Shown piece after piece: positions 29,997 to 39,466 of a DNA stretch of 64,000 bases (position 1 is its first letter; every line of letters starts with the position of its first letter). The stretch covers positions 434,001 to 498,000 of the forward strand of contig NZ_CP083451.1 of the NCBI RefSeq assembly GCF_020080045.1. Reading direction: 5' to 3'. This stretch comes from Comamonas odontotermitis (GTDB lineage: Bacteria; Pseudomonadota; Gammaproteobacteria; Burkholderiales; Burkholderiaceae_C). The position numbers were made by a program, and so were the translations under genes. The notes under the pieces were generated by a model. That model was not told where the DNA came from. It ran no database searches and saw nothing but the letters and a program-made list of their open reading frames with translations.

Positions 29997-30280
29997 TAGA
30001 ACGTGTTTACGATCTCTACGCAGCCGCGTTGGAGTGCAATCGGGATGAGTTCGAAGCGATGGGGCGCAGCTTGCACCGGGGTGCAAGCAAGGGCCAGCGC
30101 GCAGAAATCGCCCGATTTCACTCCAACCCGTAGGGACAGTGGGTTTGGGGACGCCCGGTTAGGGGCGGTCTGCGTTGTTGCAAATCCTCGCAATAGCGGG
30201 GCTATTGCTGCGGTATTGCGCCTAGCAGTCCATCCCGCAACCCCACTGTCGCGGCGCGAGGAGATCGTAAACACGTTCTA
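29997..30280. mobile_element. 284-bp MITE-like element with 20-bp perfect inverted terminal repeats
   Basis: The first 20 bases (29997-30016) and last 20 bases (30261-30280) are exact reverse complements (TAGAACGTGTTTACGATCTC at the left). It is too short to encode a transposase. Because each end contains ATG or CAT, both strands show an artificial open frame of 92 codons. Related fragments lie at 31106-31125 and 33118-33138. Confidence 0.75.
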
Positions 30281-30396
30281 AGCAACACTACCAATGTTGC
30301 GCTGCCGCATAACCGCTACACTGCAAGTATGTTGCAATGCACCAAGCTTGTGTGATGCATTGCTTCAAAACCGTTGATATTATTGTTTTTTCTCTG

Positions 30397-30846
30397 ATGA
30401 ACAACCGGATCCTGTTGATCGCCCACGCACCGCTGGCCCATGCGCTGGCGCAGTGTGCTGCGCACGTGTTCCCCGACAGTGGGGAGCACGTGTTGGCGTT
30501 TGACGTGGAGGCCAGCGCCGATCCAGTAGCGACCCTGCAGGAGGCGCAGGCACTGGTTGCCAAAGGCGGCAATGGCCCGCTTTTGGTGTTGAGCGACGTA
30601 TTCGGCGCGACACCGCACAATGTGGCGCAGGAGTTGGCCAGGCTACGCACCGATACACGGCTGGTGACAGGTGTGAATCTGCCCATGCTGCTGCGCGCGC
30701 TGTGCTACCGGAAAGAAGAGTTGGACAGCCTGGTCGCGCGTGCTGTCGCTGGCGGCAGCCAGGGCATCATGCAAGTGACCCAGACCACGCCACAAAATCA
30801 AAATACCCGAGTCCATGATCACGACCACTGTCACCATCAGCAATAA
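30397..30846 (+). CDS. PTS EIIA component, mannose/fructose (Man) type
   Basis: 149 residues from the ATG at 30397. The phosphorylatable histidine is His10 in RILLIAHAPLAHAL. LLVLSDVFGATPHNVAQEL matches the IIA-Man fold (E. coli ManX N-terminus, about 130 residues). No EIIB, EIIC or EIID gene follows, so it probably acts in regulation and not in sugar uptake. The last 10 residues overlap ptsH and are unusually His-rich (VHDHDHCHHQQ). The upstream open frame is non-coding sequence. Confidence 0.88.
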   Translation: MNNRILLIAHAPLAHALAQCAAHVFPDSGEHVLAFDVEASADPVATLQEAQALVAKGGNGPLLVLSDVFGATPHNVAQELARLRTDTRLVTGVNLPMLLRALCYRKEELDSLVARAVAGGSQGIMQVTQTTPQNQNTRVHDHDHCHHQQ

Positions 30847-31084
30847 ACTGGGCCTGCATGCCCGTGCATCGGCCAAGCTCACCAAGTTGGCGGGTAGTTT
30901 TCCCTGCGAGGTCTGGATTACCCGGGGTGAGCGTCGCGTCAATGCCAAGAGCATCATGGGCGTGATGATGCTGGCAGCCGGCATTGGCACCGATGTGACG
31001 ATCGAGACCGATGGTGCCGATGAGCAGCAGGCCATGGATGCGCTGCTTGCACTGATCAACGACAAGTTCGGCGAAGGCGAATAA
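30815..31084 (+). CDS. ptsH: Phosphocarrier protein HPr
   Basis: 89 residues. His15 in GLHARASA accepts phosphate from EI. Ser46 in NAKSIMGVMM is at the regulatory site used by HPr kinase in species that have one. The start overlaps the EIIA gene by 32 bases; TVTISNKLGLHARA aligns well with HPr from residue 5, which supports the start. It passes phosphate to EIIA. Confidence 0.95.
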   Translation: MITTTVTISNKLGLHARASAKLTKLAGSFPCEVWITRGERRVNAKSIMGVMMLAAGIGTDVTIETDGADEQQAMDALLALINDKFGEGE

Positions 31085-31105
31085 GTCGCACTTCTGCGCA
31101 CCTTG

Positions 31106-31125
31106 CGCAGCCGCGCTGGAGCGCA
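31106..31125 (+). repeat. Fragment of the 30.0-kb MITE-like element
   Basis: CGCAGCCGCGCTGGAGCGCA matches 30019-30038 in the element at 18 of 20 bases. The terminal repeat itself is missing. It lies in the unusually long gap between ptsH and ptsI. Confidence 0.45.
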
Positions 31126-31270
31126 TCCTGTGTTTTGTGCGCTGGTCAATGCCACCCCCAGGGGAGGCTCCATGCTTCGGAATCTGAATGCAGAGACGGT
31201 GCGTGCGTCGCCGCAACTCGCATCCATTGCTGCTGTGACACGGCAATCTCGCAAAAATATATGCCCTGCC

Positions 31271-31300
31271 TTGTGAACCGGGCTTGCGCAGGCGTATAAA
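31271..31300 (+). promoter_or_regulatory. Possible ptsI promoter
   Basis: TTGTGA (31271-31276), 18 bases, TATAAA (31295-31300), about 55 bases before the ptsI start. A ribosome binding site (AGAGGAAA) precedes the ATG. Confidence 0.45.
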
Positions 31301-31355
31301 TGAAGCCATTGCCGAAAAGGCATGAGCGCCGAGCCAGAGAGAGAGGAAATCCAGC

Positions 31356-33119
31356 ATGACATTTGCCATTCACGGAATTGCAGTGGCCCGGGGCATTGCC
31401 ATTGGCCGGGCAGTGATGGCGGCGTCCAGCCATCTGGATGTGACCCACTACCTGATTGAGGCTGAGCAGATCGAGCGCGAGATCGAGCGTGTGCGCAAAG
31501 GGCGTCTGGCCGTCATTGAAGAATTGCAGCACCTGCGCAGTGACCTGGGGGTGGATGCGCCGCAAGAGCTGGCACCCTTGCTGGATGTGCACCTGATGCT
31601 GGTGCAGGACGACATGCTTTCGTTGGGTGTGCGCCAGCTGATCACCGAACGCCTGTACAACGCCGAATGGGCGCTGACCGCACAGCTGGAGTTGCTGTGT
31701 CGCCAGTTTGACGAAATGGATGATGAGTACCTGCGCGAGCGCAAAGGCGACCTGCAGCAGGTGGTGGAGCGGGTGCTGCGCCATATGCGGGGCGTCTCCA
31801 GCCCGGTAGAGGCGCCTGCCAGTGCACCTGCCGGTGATGGAGGCGAAAACCAGCAGGATTGGGTGGAAGGCGGCCGTGACGCGCCCATGGTGCTGATTGC
31901 CAACGACCTGTCGCCCGCTGACATGCTGCAGTTCAAGCAAAGCGTATTTGCCGGTTTTGTGACGGCGGTGGGAGGCAAGACCAGCCACACGGCCATTGTG
32001 GCGCGCAGCATGGACATTCCTGCGGTGGTGGGAGCCCGTACGGCCAGCCAGCTCATTCGGGCCGACGACTGGGTCATCATTGATGGCGATGCGGGCGAAG
32101 TCATTGTGGACCCTTCGCCCATCCTGTTGGAAGAGTATCGCTTCAAGCAGCGCCAGATTCGCCTGGAGCGTGAGCGCCTTTCGCGTCTGCGCGATACGCC
32201 GTCGATCACCATCGATGGCGAACGCATTGAGCTTCTGGCCAATATCGAGCAGCCGGGCGATGGCCCCGCAGCGGTCAATGCGGGTGCCGTGGGGGTGGGG
32301 CTCTTTCGTACCGAATTTCTGTTCATGGGCCGGGGCGGCAAGCTGCCCGGCGAAGAAGAGCAGTACCGTGCCTACCGGGAAGCACTTGAAGGCATGCAAG
32401 GCATGCCCGTCACCATCCGAACGCTGGATGTGGGTGCCGACAAGCCACTGGACAAGGCGCAGCCCAAGGATTACCACCTGAACCCGGCCCTGGGCCTGCG
32501 CGCCATCCGCTTCAGCCTGGCTGATCCGGACATGTTCCGCACGCAATTGCGCGCTGTGCTGCGTGCCGCCGCACATGGGCCGGTGCAGCTGTTGTTTCCG
32601 ATGCTGGCACATGTCAGCGAGATACGTCAGACGCTGGCGCTGGTGGAGCAGGCGTCGGCAGAGCTGCGCGAACGCGGTATCCCGCAGGGCCACGTCAAAC
32701 TGGGCGCGATGATCGAAATACCGGCCGCAGCGCTTGCTGTGCGCACCTTTCTCAAGTACTTCGATTTCTTGTCCATTGGCACCAACGATCTGATTCAGTA
32801 CACGCTGGCCATTGACCGCGCAGACGAAGCCGTGGCCCAGCTCTATGATCCGCTGCACCCCGCGGTGCTGCGCCTCATTGCGGAAGTCATCCAGGCAGCG
32901 AAGGCTGCAGGCAAGGAAGTGTGTGTGTGCGGTGAGATGGCCGGGGATGTGGCTACCACCAAGCTGCTGCTGGGCCTGGGCCTGCGCAGCTTCTCCATGC
33001 AGCCTGCGCAGATTCTGGCCATCAAGCAGGAAGTGCTGCGCGCCAATACCCTGCAATTGGCCAAATGGGCGCAGCAGGTCATTGATGCGGAAGACCCGTC
33101 AGCGCTGCTGGAGAGTTGA
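31356..33119 (+). CDS. ptsI: PTS enzyme I (PEP-protein phosphotransferase)
   Basis: 587 residues. It takes phosphate from PEP and gives it to HPr. Phospho-His211 is in GGKTSHTAIVARSMDIP. The PEP-binding barrel shows FRTEFLFMGR, the SIGTNDLIQYTLAIDR signature and the catalytic Cys in VCVCGEMAGD. A spacer of about 20 residues near 150-172 (PVEAPASAPAGDGGENQQ) is extra compared with E. coli EI. The stop overlaps a fragment of the MITE-like element. It is 271 bases after ptsH and may have its own promoter. Confidence 0.95.
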   Translation: MTFAIHGIAVARGIAIGRAVMAASSHLDVTHYLIEAEQIEREIERVRKGRLAVIEELQHLRSDLGVDAPQELAPLLDVHLMLVQDDMLSLGVRQLITERLYNAEWALTAQLELLCRQFDEMDDEYLRERKGDLQQVVERVLRHMRGVSSPVEAPASAPAGDGGENQQDWVEGGRDAPMVLIANDLSPADMLQFKQSVFAGFVTAVGGKTSHTAIVARSMDIPAVVGARTASQLIRADDWVIIDGDAGEVIVDPSPILLEEYRFKQRQIRLERERLSRLRDTPSITIDGERIELLANIEQPGDGPAAVNAGAVGVGLFRTEFLFMGRGGKLPGEEEQYRAYREALEGMQGMPVTIRTLDVGADKPLDKAQPKDYHLNPALGLRAIRFSLADPDMFRTQLRAVLRAAAHGPVQLLFPMLAHVSEIRQTLALVEQASAELRERGIPQGHVKLGAMIEIPAAALAVRTFLKYFDFLSIGTNDLIQYTLAIDRADEAVAQLYDPLHPAVLRLIAEVIQAAKAAGKEVCVCGEMAGDVATTKLLLGLGLRSFSMQPAQILAIKQEVLRANTLQLAKWAQQVIDAEDPSALLES

Positions 33120-33138
33120 GATCGTAGACACGTTTTGA
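33118..33138 (+). repeat. Degenerate terminal repeat of the MITE-like element
   Basis: GAGATCGTAGACACGTTTTG matches the right terminal repeat at 30261-30280 in 17 of 20 bases. It overlaps the ptsI stop codon. Confidence 0.5.
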
Positions 33139-33152
33139 GTCCGGGCCGCTGC

Positions 33153-34145
33153 TCAGTCCGCCTGGGTGCGAAAGCGGTTGCGGTATTCGGTGGGCGTAGT
33201 GCCCAGCTTGCGGCGAAATGCACGGTGCAAGGTATCGGTGGTGTGGAAGCCGCAGGTTTCGGCCACGCGCTCCAGCGAGGCATCGGTGGCCTCGAGCTGT
33301 TGGCGTGCCGCTTCGACGCGGGCCGCCTCCAGGTAGGCCGCGGGTGTCATGCCCAGCTCGGTCTTGAAGATGCGTGCCAATTGCCGGTCGCTGACATGCA
33401 TCTGCTCTGCCAGGTCGAACATCGACAATGGCCGGGCCAGGTTCTGCGCGATGTACTGGCGCAAGGCGTCCATGCGGCGCGTGGAGGACAGTGGCTCCAG
33501 CATCACGCTGAACTGGCTTTGCCCGCCAGGCCTTTTGAGAAACATCACCAGGTGGCGAGCCACGCGCAGGGCCAGGGGATTGCCGAAATCCTCGGCCACC
33601 AGCGCCAATGCCAGATCCAGGCAGGTGGTCAGGCCTGCGCCAGTCCAGATATGGCCTTGCTGGATGTAGATGCGGTCTGCATCGACATCAATGTCGGGGT
33701 GATCATGGGCCAGTTGTGCGGCGGTGGACCAATGCGTGGTGGCCTGCTTGCCGCGCAGCAAGCCAGCGGCCGCCAGAATGTGTGCGCCTACGCAGACCGA
33801 TGCCACGCGCCTGGACTGTGACGCCAGCGTCTTGACCCATTGCACAACTGTCGGATCGGCCAGTGCCTGCACCCGGCCCGTTTCGTCGACGGCCACCGAG
33901 CCGGGTACCACCAGCGTATCAATGGCCTGGTTGCGAAGGCCGGCAAAGTCGATATCCGGCAACACACGTACGCCAGCGGAGGTCGTGACGGGCTCCATGG
34001 TTTCGGCGGCGAGCAGCACGCGGTAGCCCGTGGGCTGTGTCATCTCGCGCTGCAGCAGGGCAAACACCTCGGGCGGGCCGGTCACATCGAGCAGATCCAC
34101 GCGGTCAAACAGCACAATCACGATCCGGCGTTCAGGGGGAAGCAT
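33153..34145 (-). CDS. GlxA-family regulator (DJ-1/PfpI domain plus AraC DNA-binding domain)
   Basis: 330 residues. Residues about 7-175 form a DJ-1/PfpI-like domain with the nucleophile-elbow Cys118 (SVCVGAHILAAAGLL). Residues about 225-325 are an AraC-type double helix-turn-helix (MFDLAEQMHVSDRQLARIFK and the closing GFHTTDTLHRAFRRKLGTTPTEYR). Such proteins sense small nitrogenous or amide metabolites. It is divergent from a cysteine hydrolase gene, the likely target. Confidence 0.92.
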   Translation of the reverse strand: MLPPERRIVIVLFDRVDLLDVTGPPEVFALLQREMTQPTGYRVLLAAETMEPVTTSAGVRVLPDIDFAGLRNQAIDTLVVPGSVAVDETGRVQALADPTVVQWVKTLASQSRRVASVCVGAHILAAAGLLRGKQATTHWSTAAQLAHDHPDIDVDADRIYIQQGHIWTGAGLTTCLDLALALVAEDFGNPLALRVARHLVMFLKRPGGQSQFSVMLEPLSSTRRMDALRQYIAQNLARPLSMFDLAEQMHVSDRQLARIFKTELGMTPAAYLEAARVEAARQQLEATDASLERVAETCGFHTTDTLHRAFRRKLGTTPTEYRNRFRTQAD

Positions 34146-34282
34146 GTGGGTCTCTTCTGGGGCAAGGGCGGGTATGTCGGTTTCTGCGGCAAAGACGGCA
34201 TTGCTGGGCAGGTGGCGGCTGCCTAAGATGCCTCACATCCCCCGCCACTGGGCGGTTCCTGCAACGAATAGAGCGAGAAACC

Positions 34283-34873
34283 ATGAACACTGCCACTTTA
34301 CGCGAACTCAATGGATTGAACCCACAGCCTGCCACCCTGGCGCAATCAACCCTGATTCTGGTGGACTACCAGAACACGTATACCCGGGGCGTGATGGAGC
34401 TCGAAGGCTGGCAGGCGGCGCTTGATGCGGCTGCGCAGCTTCTGGCGCAGGCGCGTGCGCAAGGCGCCAGGGTGATCCATGTCATGCATGATGGCGGCGA
34501 AGGCAGCCCCTACGATATTCGCACCGATATCGGCCAGATCCACGCCAGTGTGGCACCCCTGCTCGATGAGCCCGTGGTCATCAAAGGCGCACCCAATGCC
34601 TTTGTCAACACCACCTTGGGGCAAGAGGTGGATGCCGCTGGCAACAAGCAGGTGGTGATTGCCGGGTTCATGAGCCATATGTGCGTCACCTTCACTGCGG
34701 AAGGCGCCTTCCTGCGCGGCAATCAGCCCACGGTGGTGGCCAATGCCTGTGCTACAAGGCCCTTGCGGTCTGCTGCTGGCGCGGTGCCAGCAATGCAACT
34801 CCACCAGAGCGCCATGGCGACCATCGGCGATCTGTATGCCGTAGTGGTCAACAGCAGTGCCGAGTTGGGCTGA
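34283..34873 (+). CDS. Isochorismatase-like cysteine hydrolase
   Basis: 196 residues. The catalytic triad of the family is present: Asp28 (LILVDYQNTY), Lys101 (VVIKGAPNAF) and Cys134 (GFMSHMCVTFTAEGA). Members hydrolyse amides such as nicotinamide, N-carbamoyl compounds or isochorismate; the substrate here is unknown. The start at 34283 is taken from the family N-terminus. Pairing with a divergent GlxA-like regulator is a common arrangement for this group. Confidence 0.9.
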   Translation: MNTATLRELNGLNPQPATLAQSTLILVDYQNTYTRGVMELEGWQAALDAAAQLLAQARAQGARVIHVMHDGGEGSPYDIRTDIGQIHASVAPLLDEPVVIKGAPNAFVNTTLGQEVDAAGNKQVVIAGFMSHMCVTFTAEGAFLRGNQPTVVANACATRPLRSAAGAVPAMQLHQSAMATIGDLYAVVVNSSAELG

Positions 34874-34946
34874 ACCTGCCGACCTTGCCGACTGGGTGTT
34901 GCCTGCCAGCCTGCGCACTTGAGCAGCCTGTTTGTTCGGAAACCAA

Positions 34947-34977
34947 GAAAAAAGCGGCAGATGTCTGCCGCTTTTTG
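34947..34977. terminator. Bidirectional terminator between cysteine hydrolase gene and lipA
   Basis: An 8-base-pair core, GCGGCAGA with TCTGCCGC (34954-34971), is extended by A-run and T-run flanks, so it works for both converging genes. Confidence 0.8.
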
Positions 34978-35022
34978 CTTTGCCAGTGGCTGGTGCCCTG
35001 AGTAGAGGCCGTAAATGCGCTC

Positions 35023-36003
35023 TTACACCCCAGCCGCATGGGCCTGCTGATCGGCGTGGTAGCTGGACCGTACCATGGCACCGACGGCCGCATGGGTGAA
35101 TCCCATCTTGTAGGCTTCTTCCTCGAACATCTTGAAGGTGTCGGGGTGCACGTAACGGCGCACTGGGAGGTGGCTGTTGGATGGGGCCAGGTACTGACCG
35201 ATCGTCAGCATGTCGATGTTGTGGGCGCGCATGTCGCGCATCACCTGCAGGATCTCTTCGTCCGTCTCGCCCAGGCCCACCATGATGCCGCTCTTGGTGG
35301 GTACGGTGGGGTGCAGTTCCTTGAACTTCTTGAGCAGATTCAGGCTGAATTGGTAATCGGAGCCTGGGCGCGCCTCCTTGTACAGGCGAGGCGCGGTTTC
35401 CAGGTTGTGGTTCATCACGTCAGGTGGCGCGGCTTTGAGGATCTCGAGCGCGCGGTCATCGCGACCACGGAAGTCGGGCACCAGGATCTCGATCTGCGTG
35501 GTGGGCGAGAGTTCGCGGATGTTCTTGATGCATTCGACAAAGTGGCCGGAGCCGCCGTCGCGCAAGTCGTCACGGTCCACGCTCGTAATCACCACGTACT
35601 TCAGCCGCAACTGTGCAATGGTCTTGGCGAGGTTCAGGGGCTCGTTCACATCGAGCGGATCGGGGCGGCCGTGACCCACGTCGCAGAACGGGCAGCGGCG
35701 CGTGCATTTGTCGCCCATGATCATGAAGGTGGCAGTACCTTTGCCGAAGCACTCCCCGATATTGGGGCAGCTGGCCTCTTCGCAGACGGTGTGCAACTTG
35801 TTCTCGCGCAGGATGTCCTTGATCTCGTAGAAACGCGTGGTGGGGCTGCCAGCCTTGACGCGGATCCATTCGGGCTTCTTGAGCAACGGTGCCTGCTCCA
35901 CCTTGACAGGGATGCGCGACAGTTTGGCAGCCGCTTTTTGCTTGGCCAGCGGGTTGTAGTTGTCGGTAGTTTGCGCTTCGCGCACGACTTCGTTGGTACT
36001 CAT
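35023..36003 (-). CDS. lipA: Lipoyl synthase
   Basis: 326 residues from the ATG at 36003. A radical SAM enzyme that inserts two sulfurs into octanoyl groups on the E2 and GcvH proteins. The auxiliary cluster cysteines are 74, 79 and 85 ([12 protein letters not shown]) and the SAM cluster cysteines 100, 104 and 107 (CTRRCPFC). The C-terminal SSYHADQQA contains the RSSY serine that ligates the auxiliary cluster. It follows lipB with an 8-base gap, forming a lipB-lipA operon. Confidence 0.97.
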   Translation of the reverse strand: MSTNEVVREAQTTDNYNPLAKQKAAAKLSRIPVKVEQAPLLKKPEWIRVKAGSPTTRFYEIKDILRENKLHTVCEEASCPNIGECFGKGTATFMIMGDKCTRRCPFCDVGHGRPDPLDVNEPLNLAKTIAQLRLKYVVITSVDRDDLRDGGSGHFVECIKNIRELSPTTQIEILVPDFRGRDDRALEILKAAPPDVMNHNLETAPRLYKEARPGSDYQFSLNLLKKFKELHPTVPTKSGIMVGLGETDEEILQVMRDMRAHNIDMLTIGQYLAPSNSHLPVRRYVHPDTFKMFEEEAYKMGFTHAAVGAMVRSSYHADQQAHAAGV

Positions 36004-36011
36004 GGCAGGTC

Positions 36012-36704
36012 TCACGGGGATAGGCGGGTGGACAGTTCGCTGGCCAAGATGGCGGCGACTTCATCCCACTTTGCATCGACGCCTATTGTAGAAAGATCGA
36101 CGGTTTGAAGCCCTGCATAACCGCAAGGGTTGATGCGGCGGTAGGGTTCCAGGTCCATTTTCACGTTCAGCGCGACACCGTGGTAGGTGCAATGGCGACT
36201 GACCTTGATCCCTAAGGCCGCAATCTTGCCCAGACCCTCGAACACCGGCTCGGGCGCCGGTGTGCCCGGCACGCGCATTTGCGGGCGCTGGGGGAGTTGT
36301 GCATGCGAGAAGGGGTCATCGAGCCGTACATAGATGCCCGGGGCGCCTGCTACGCGGTGCCCAGTGACGCCGAGACGGGCAAGCGTGCGGATGACGGCTT
36401 CTTCCAGGCGGAAGACGTACTCTTTGACAAAGTAGCCAGCCTGCTGCAAGTCGATCAGCGGATAAGCCACGACCTGCCCGGGGCCGTGGTAAGTGACCTG
36501 GCCACCACGGTTGGTTTGTACAACCGGAATGTCGCCAGTGTGCAACAGGTGGCTGGGCAGGCCTGCCAGGCCTTGCGTGAATGTGGCGGGGTGCTCGCAA
36601 ATCCATAGCTGATCGCGCTCGTCGGGCGCGCGCTGGGCCGTGAATTGCTGCATGGCTTCCACGGTTGCCGGGTAGTCGGCCAAGCCTAAAAAGCGGGTCT
36701 GCAT
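36012..36704 (-). CDS. lipB: Octanoyl-[acyl carrier protein]-protein octanoyltransferase
   Basis: 230 residues. It moves octanoate from ACP to lipoyl domains, the step before LipA. The family signature [18 protein letters not shown] is complete, and the catalytic Lys and Cys are in [19 protein letters not shown] (the usual spacing). It begins 56 bases after the DUF493 gene on the same strand. Confidence 0.97.
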   Translation of the reverse strand: MQTRFLGLADYPATVEAMQQFTAQRAPDERDQLWICEHPATFTQGLAGLPSHLLHTGDIPVVQTNRGGQVTYHGPGQVVAYPLIDLQQAGYFVKEYVFRLEEAVIRTLARLGVTGHRVAGAPGIYVRLDDPFSHAQLPQRPQMRVPGTPAPEPVFEGLGKIAALGIKVSRHCTYHGVALNVKMDLEPYRRINPCGYAGLQTVDLSTIGVDAKWDEVAAILASELSTRLSP

Positions 36705-36760
36705 GGGTAGAAAGCCGGCGGTAACGCGCCGGCAGGGTTCGCGCAGGTGACAGAACGCGC

Positions 36761-37072
36761 TTACAGCACGACCTTGACCATGGGGTTGGAGGTGAGTGCC
36801 ATGTATAAATTGTCCAGTTGTTCGCGGCTGGTGGCAGTAACGGTAATGGTCACCCCCAGATACTTGTCTCCGGCACTGGGGCGCAACTCGATCTTGCTTG
36901 CATCAAAGAAGGGGTCGAACTGTTTGGCAATGGTGGTGACCGTGTGGACAAAGCCGTCCTGATTGAGCCCCATCACCTTAATCGGAAAGTCTGAGGGGTA
37001 TTCGATCAGCGAATCCTTGTTCGGATCATCGCGAGTTTCTGGGGTGTTGGGTGGCGTTTCAGAAGAGGTCAT
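36761..37072 (-). CDS. DUF493/YbeD family protein
   Basis: 103 residues from the ATG at 37072. An ACT-like small fold: [26 protein letters not shown] at the front and [24 protein letters not shown] at the end, as in E. coli YbeD, which also sits next to lipB. Its role is unproven but the neighbourhood with lipoate synthesis is conserved. An open frame upstream to 37195 lacks coding features. Confidence 0.9.
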   Translation of the reverse strand: MTSSETPPNTPETRDDPNKDSLIEYPSDFPIKVMGLNQDGFVHTVTTIAKQFDPFFDASKIELRPSAGDKYLGVTITVTATSREQLDNLYMALTSNPMVKVVL

Positions 37073-37244
37073 TTTGCTATTAAAACAGAAGCTTGAAGAG
37101 TATGAGCAGTCAGGAAGAATGCCACCTTTGGCATCAGAATTCTGTAAGGCGAATCTTACAAAAAACAAGCTTGTGTAAACGCTCACGCGCAGCAAAAAAC
37201 CAAGCGCATGCGAAAACGCTTTCCGATTCCAACGGGTTTATCCT

Positions 37245-37250
37245 TATAAT
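37245..37250 (+). promoter_or_regulatory. -10 element of the atp operon promoter
   Basis: A perfect TATAAT 39 bases before the atpI start. A matching -35 is weak (TTCCGA at 37221-37226, 18-base spacer). Confidence 0.5.
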
Positions 37251-37288
37251 CGCAGGCTTTGGCTAGTGTCGTTCCAGGGGCAAACTAT

Positions 37289-37753
37289 ATGACTACAAGT
37301 GCTCCGGAAGATAAACATGAGGCCGAAGAGCCGGACTTCAAGCCCCTGACTGCCGAAGAAGCAGCGGAGTGGCGCAGGCGCAATCCGTCGGTTTCGGTGG
37401 TGCGTGTCGTGAAGTGGCAGCTGGTGGTCGGGGTTGTGCTTGCCGTATTGGTGGGTCTGATCACGCAGCGGGCCGGGTGGTTGTGGTCGGTTGCATATGG
37501 TGCGGCGGCGGTAGTGATACCCGCTGCCCTTTTTGCACGTGGGCTACGATTGCAGCTAGGTGCCGGGCAGGAGAATCTTGCCATGGTCCGGTTCTTTGGT
37601 TTGGAGATCGCAAAATTGGTATTGACCGTGGTGCTGCTATTGCTGGCGCCGCTGGTGGTGCCGGGGCTCAACTGGTTGGCGCTGGTGTTGGGTCTGGTTG
37701 TGGTGATGAAGACGTACTGGTTGGCGCTGTGGCTGCTGACCAGATCCGAATAA
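37289..37753 (+). CDS. atpI: ATP synthase subunit I
   Basis: 154 residues. A polar N-terminal 45 residues and four membrane helices. AtpI helps assemble the c-ring or carry magnesium; it is not part of the final enzyme. Position as first gene of the atp operon and the membrane pattern identify it. The start is the ATG at 37289. Confidence 0.88.
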   Translation: MTTSAPEDKHEAEEPDFKPLTAEEAAEWRRRNPSVSVVRVVKWQLVVGVVLAVLVGLITQRAGWLWSVAYGAAAVVIPAALFARGLRLQLGAGQENLAMVRFFGLEIAKLVLTVVLLLLAPLVVPGLNWLALVLGLVVVMKTYWLALWLLTRSE

Positions 37754-37783
37754 CAGTTTGTATTTGAGAAGAAGAGTTGTCCG

Positions 37784-38647
37784 ATGGCAGCAGACGCGAA
37801 TGCACCCACTGCAAGTGAATACATCGTTCACCATTTGCAGCATCTCCAGAACATCAAGCAAAAGTCGATCATCGACTTTTCGGTGGTCAACCTCGACTCG
37901 GTCACTGTCAGCGTGATCCTGGGCCTTCTGGGCATCTTCGTGATGTGGCTGGCAGCCCGCAAGGCCACGTCAGGCGTTCCCGGACGCTTTCAGGCGGCGG
38001 TGGAAATGCTGGTCGAAATGGTGGACAACCAGGCCAAGGCCAATATCCACAATGCGCAATCACGCAAGTTCATTGCTCCACTGGCACTCACGGTGTTCGT
38101 CTGGATTTTCCTGATGAATGCCATGGACATGCTGCCTGTGGATCTGCTGCCTTGGCTGTGGCAAGGCGCTACCGGCGACCACCACGCCTATCTGCGCGTA
38201 GTGCCGACGGCTGACCTCTCGACCACGCTGGGCCTGTCCACTGCCGTGCTGATCCTGTGCCTGTACTACAGCGTCAAGATCAAGGGTCTGGGCGGCTGGG
38301 CGCATGAGCTGGTGTCAGCACCATTCGGCACCTCCAAGAATCCTATCTTTGCCGTGATCCTCGGCATTGTCAATCTGCTCATGCAGATCATTGAATACGT
38401 TGCCAAGACTGTGTCGCATGGCATGCGACTGTTCGGCAACATGTACGCTGGTGAGTTGGTGTTCATGCTGATTGCCCTGATGGGTGGCGCAGCGGCTATG
38501 TCGCTCTCTGGTGTGTTGCTCCCTGTGGGGCACATCATTGCAGGTACGATCTGGGCGATCTTCCACATTCTGGTGATCACTCTGCAAGCCTTCATTTTCA
38601 TGATGCTGACGCTGATTTATCTCGGCCAGGCGCATGAAGCTCACTAA
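37784..38647 (+). CDS. atpB: F1Fo ATP synthase subunit a
   Basis: 287 residues with about six membrane helices. The proton-channel arginine is in GMRLFGNMYAGELVFML and the conserved HIIAGTIWAIFHILVITLQAFIFMMLTLIYLG closing segments are present in short motifs (LQAFIFMMLTLIYL). Together with the c-ring it forms the proton path. It starts 30 bases after atpI. Confidence 0.97.
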   Translation: MAADANAPTASEYIVHHLQHLQNIKQKSIIDFSVVNLDSVTVSVILGLLGIFVMWLAARKATSGVPGRFQAAVEMLVEMVDNQAKANIHNAQSRKFIAPLALTVFVWIFLMNAMDMLPVDLLPWLWQGATGDHHAYLRVVPTADLSTTLGLSTAVLILCLYYSVKIKGLGGWAHELVSAPFGTSKNPIFAVILGIVNLLMQIIEYVAKTVSHGMRLFGNMYAGELVFMLIALMGGAAAMSLSGVLLPVGHIIAGTIWAIFHILVITLQAFIFMMLTLIYLGQAHEAH

Positions 38648-38672
38648 CTGTTCCCTTTCCTTTTTCTCTTAA

Positions 38673-38948
<276 letters not shown>

Positions 38949-38983
38949 GCTCCGATCAACGCCGTAGATAGAAAGGTGTTGCC

Positions 38984-39454
38984 GTGAGTATTAACGCGAC
39001 CCTGTTCGTTCAGGCCATTGTCTTCTTGATTCTGGTGCTCTTCACGATGAAATTCGTGTGGCCACCTATTGCCAAGGCGTTGGATGAGCGAGCAAAGAAA
39101 ATCGCCGATGGTCTTGCTGCTGCCGATAAGGCAAAGTCCGAGTTGACAGCTGTGAACAAGCGCGTTGAGGAAGAGCTTTCCGCAACCCGCAATGAAACAG
39201 CGTCGCGTATCGCGGACGCAGACCGTCGTGCCCAAGCAATCGTCGAAGAGGCCAAGTCTCGTGCGACCGAAGAAGGCAACAAGATCATTGCAGCTGCACG
39301 CGCTGAAGCCGAGCAGCAAGTGATCCAGGCGCGCGAATCGTTGCGCGAACAAGTTGCCGCTTTGGCCGTCAAGGGTGCTGAGCAGATTCTCCGCAAGGAA
39401 GTCAATCCAGCGGTCCACAGTGATTTGCTCAATCGCCTGAAGACTGAGCTGTAA
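38984..39454 (+). CDS. atpF: F1Fo ATP synthase subunit b
   Basis: 156 residues starting with GTG at 38984 (GAAAGG upstream). One N-terminal membrane helix (about 4-24) then a long alpha-helical coiled coil rich in Ala, Glu, Lys and Arg, forming the peripheral stalk. Its C-terminus is 12 bases before atpH. Confidence 0.97.
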   Translation: MSINATLFVQAIVFLILVLFTMKFVWPPIAKALDERAKKIADGLAAADKAKSELTAVNKRVEEELSATRNETASRIADADRRAQAIVEEAKSRATEEGNKIIAAARAEAEQQVIQARESLREQVAALAVKGAEQILRKEVNPAVHSDLLNRLKTEL

Positions 39455-39466
39455 GGAAGCAACGAA

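Noticed and set aside
30003..30281. 92-codon frames on both strands within the 284-bp element
   Set aside because: Both arise from the inverted ends (MFTIS... and ...EIVNTF are the same DNA read twice) and have no other sign of coding.
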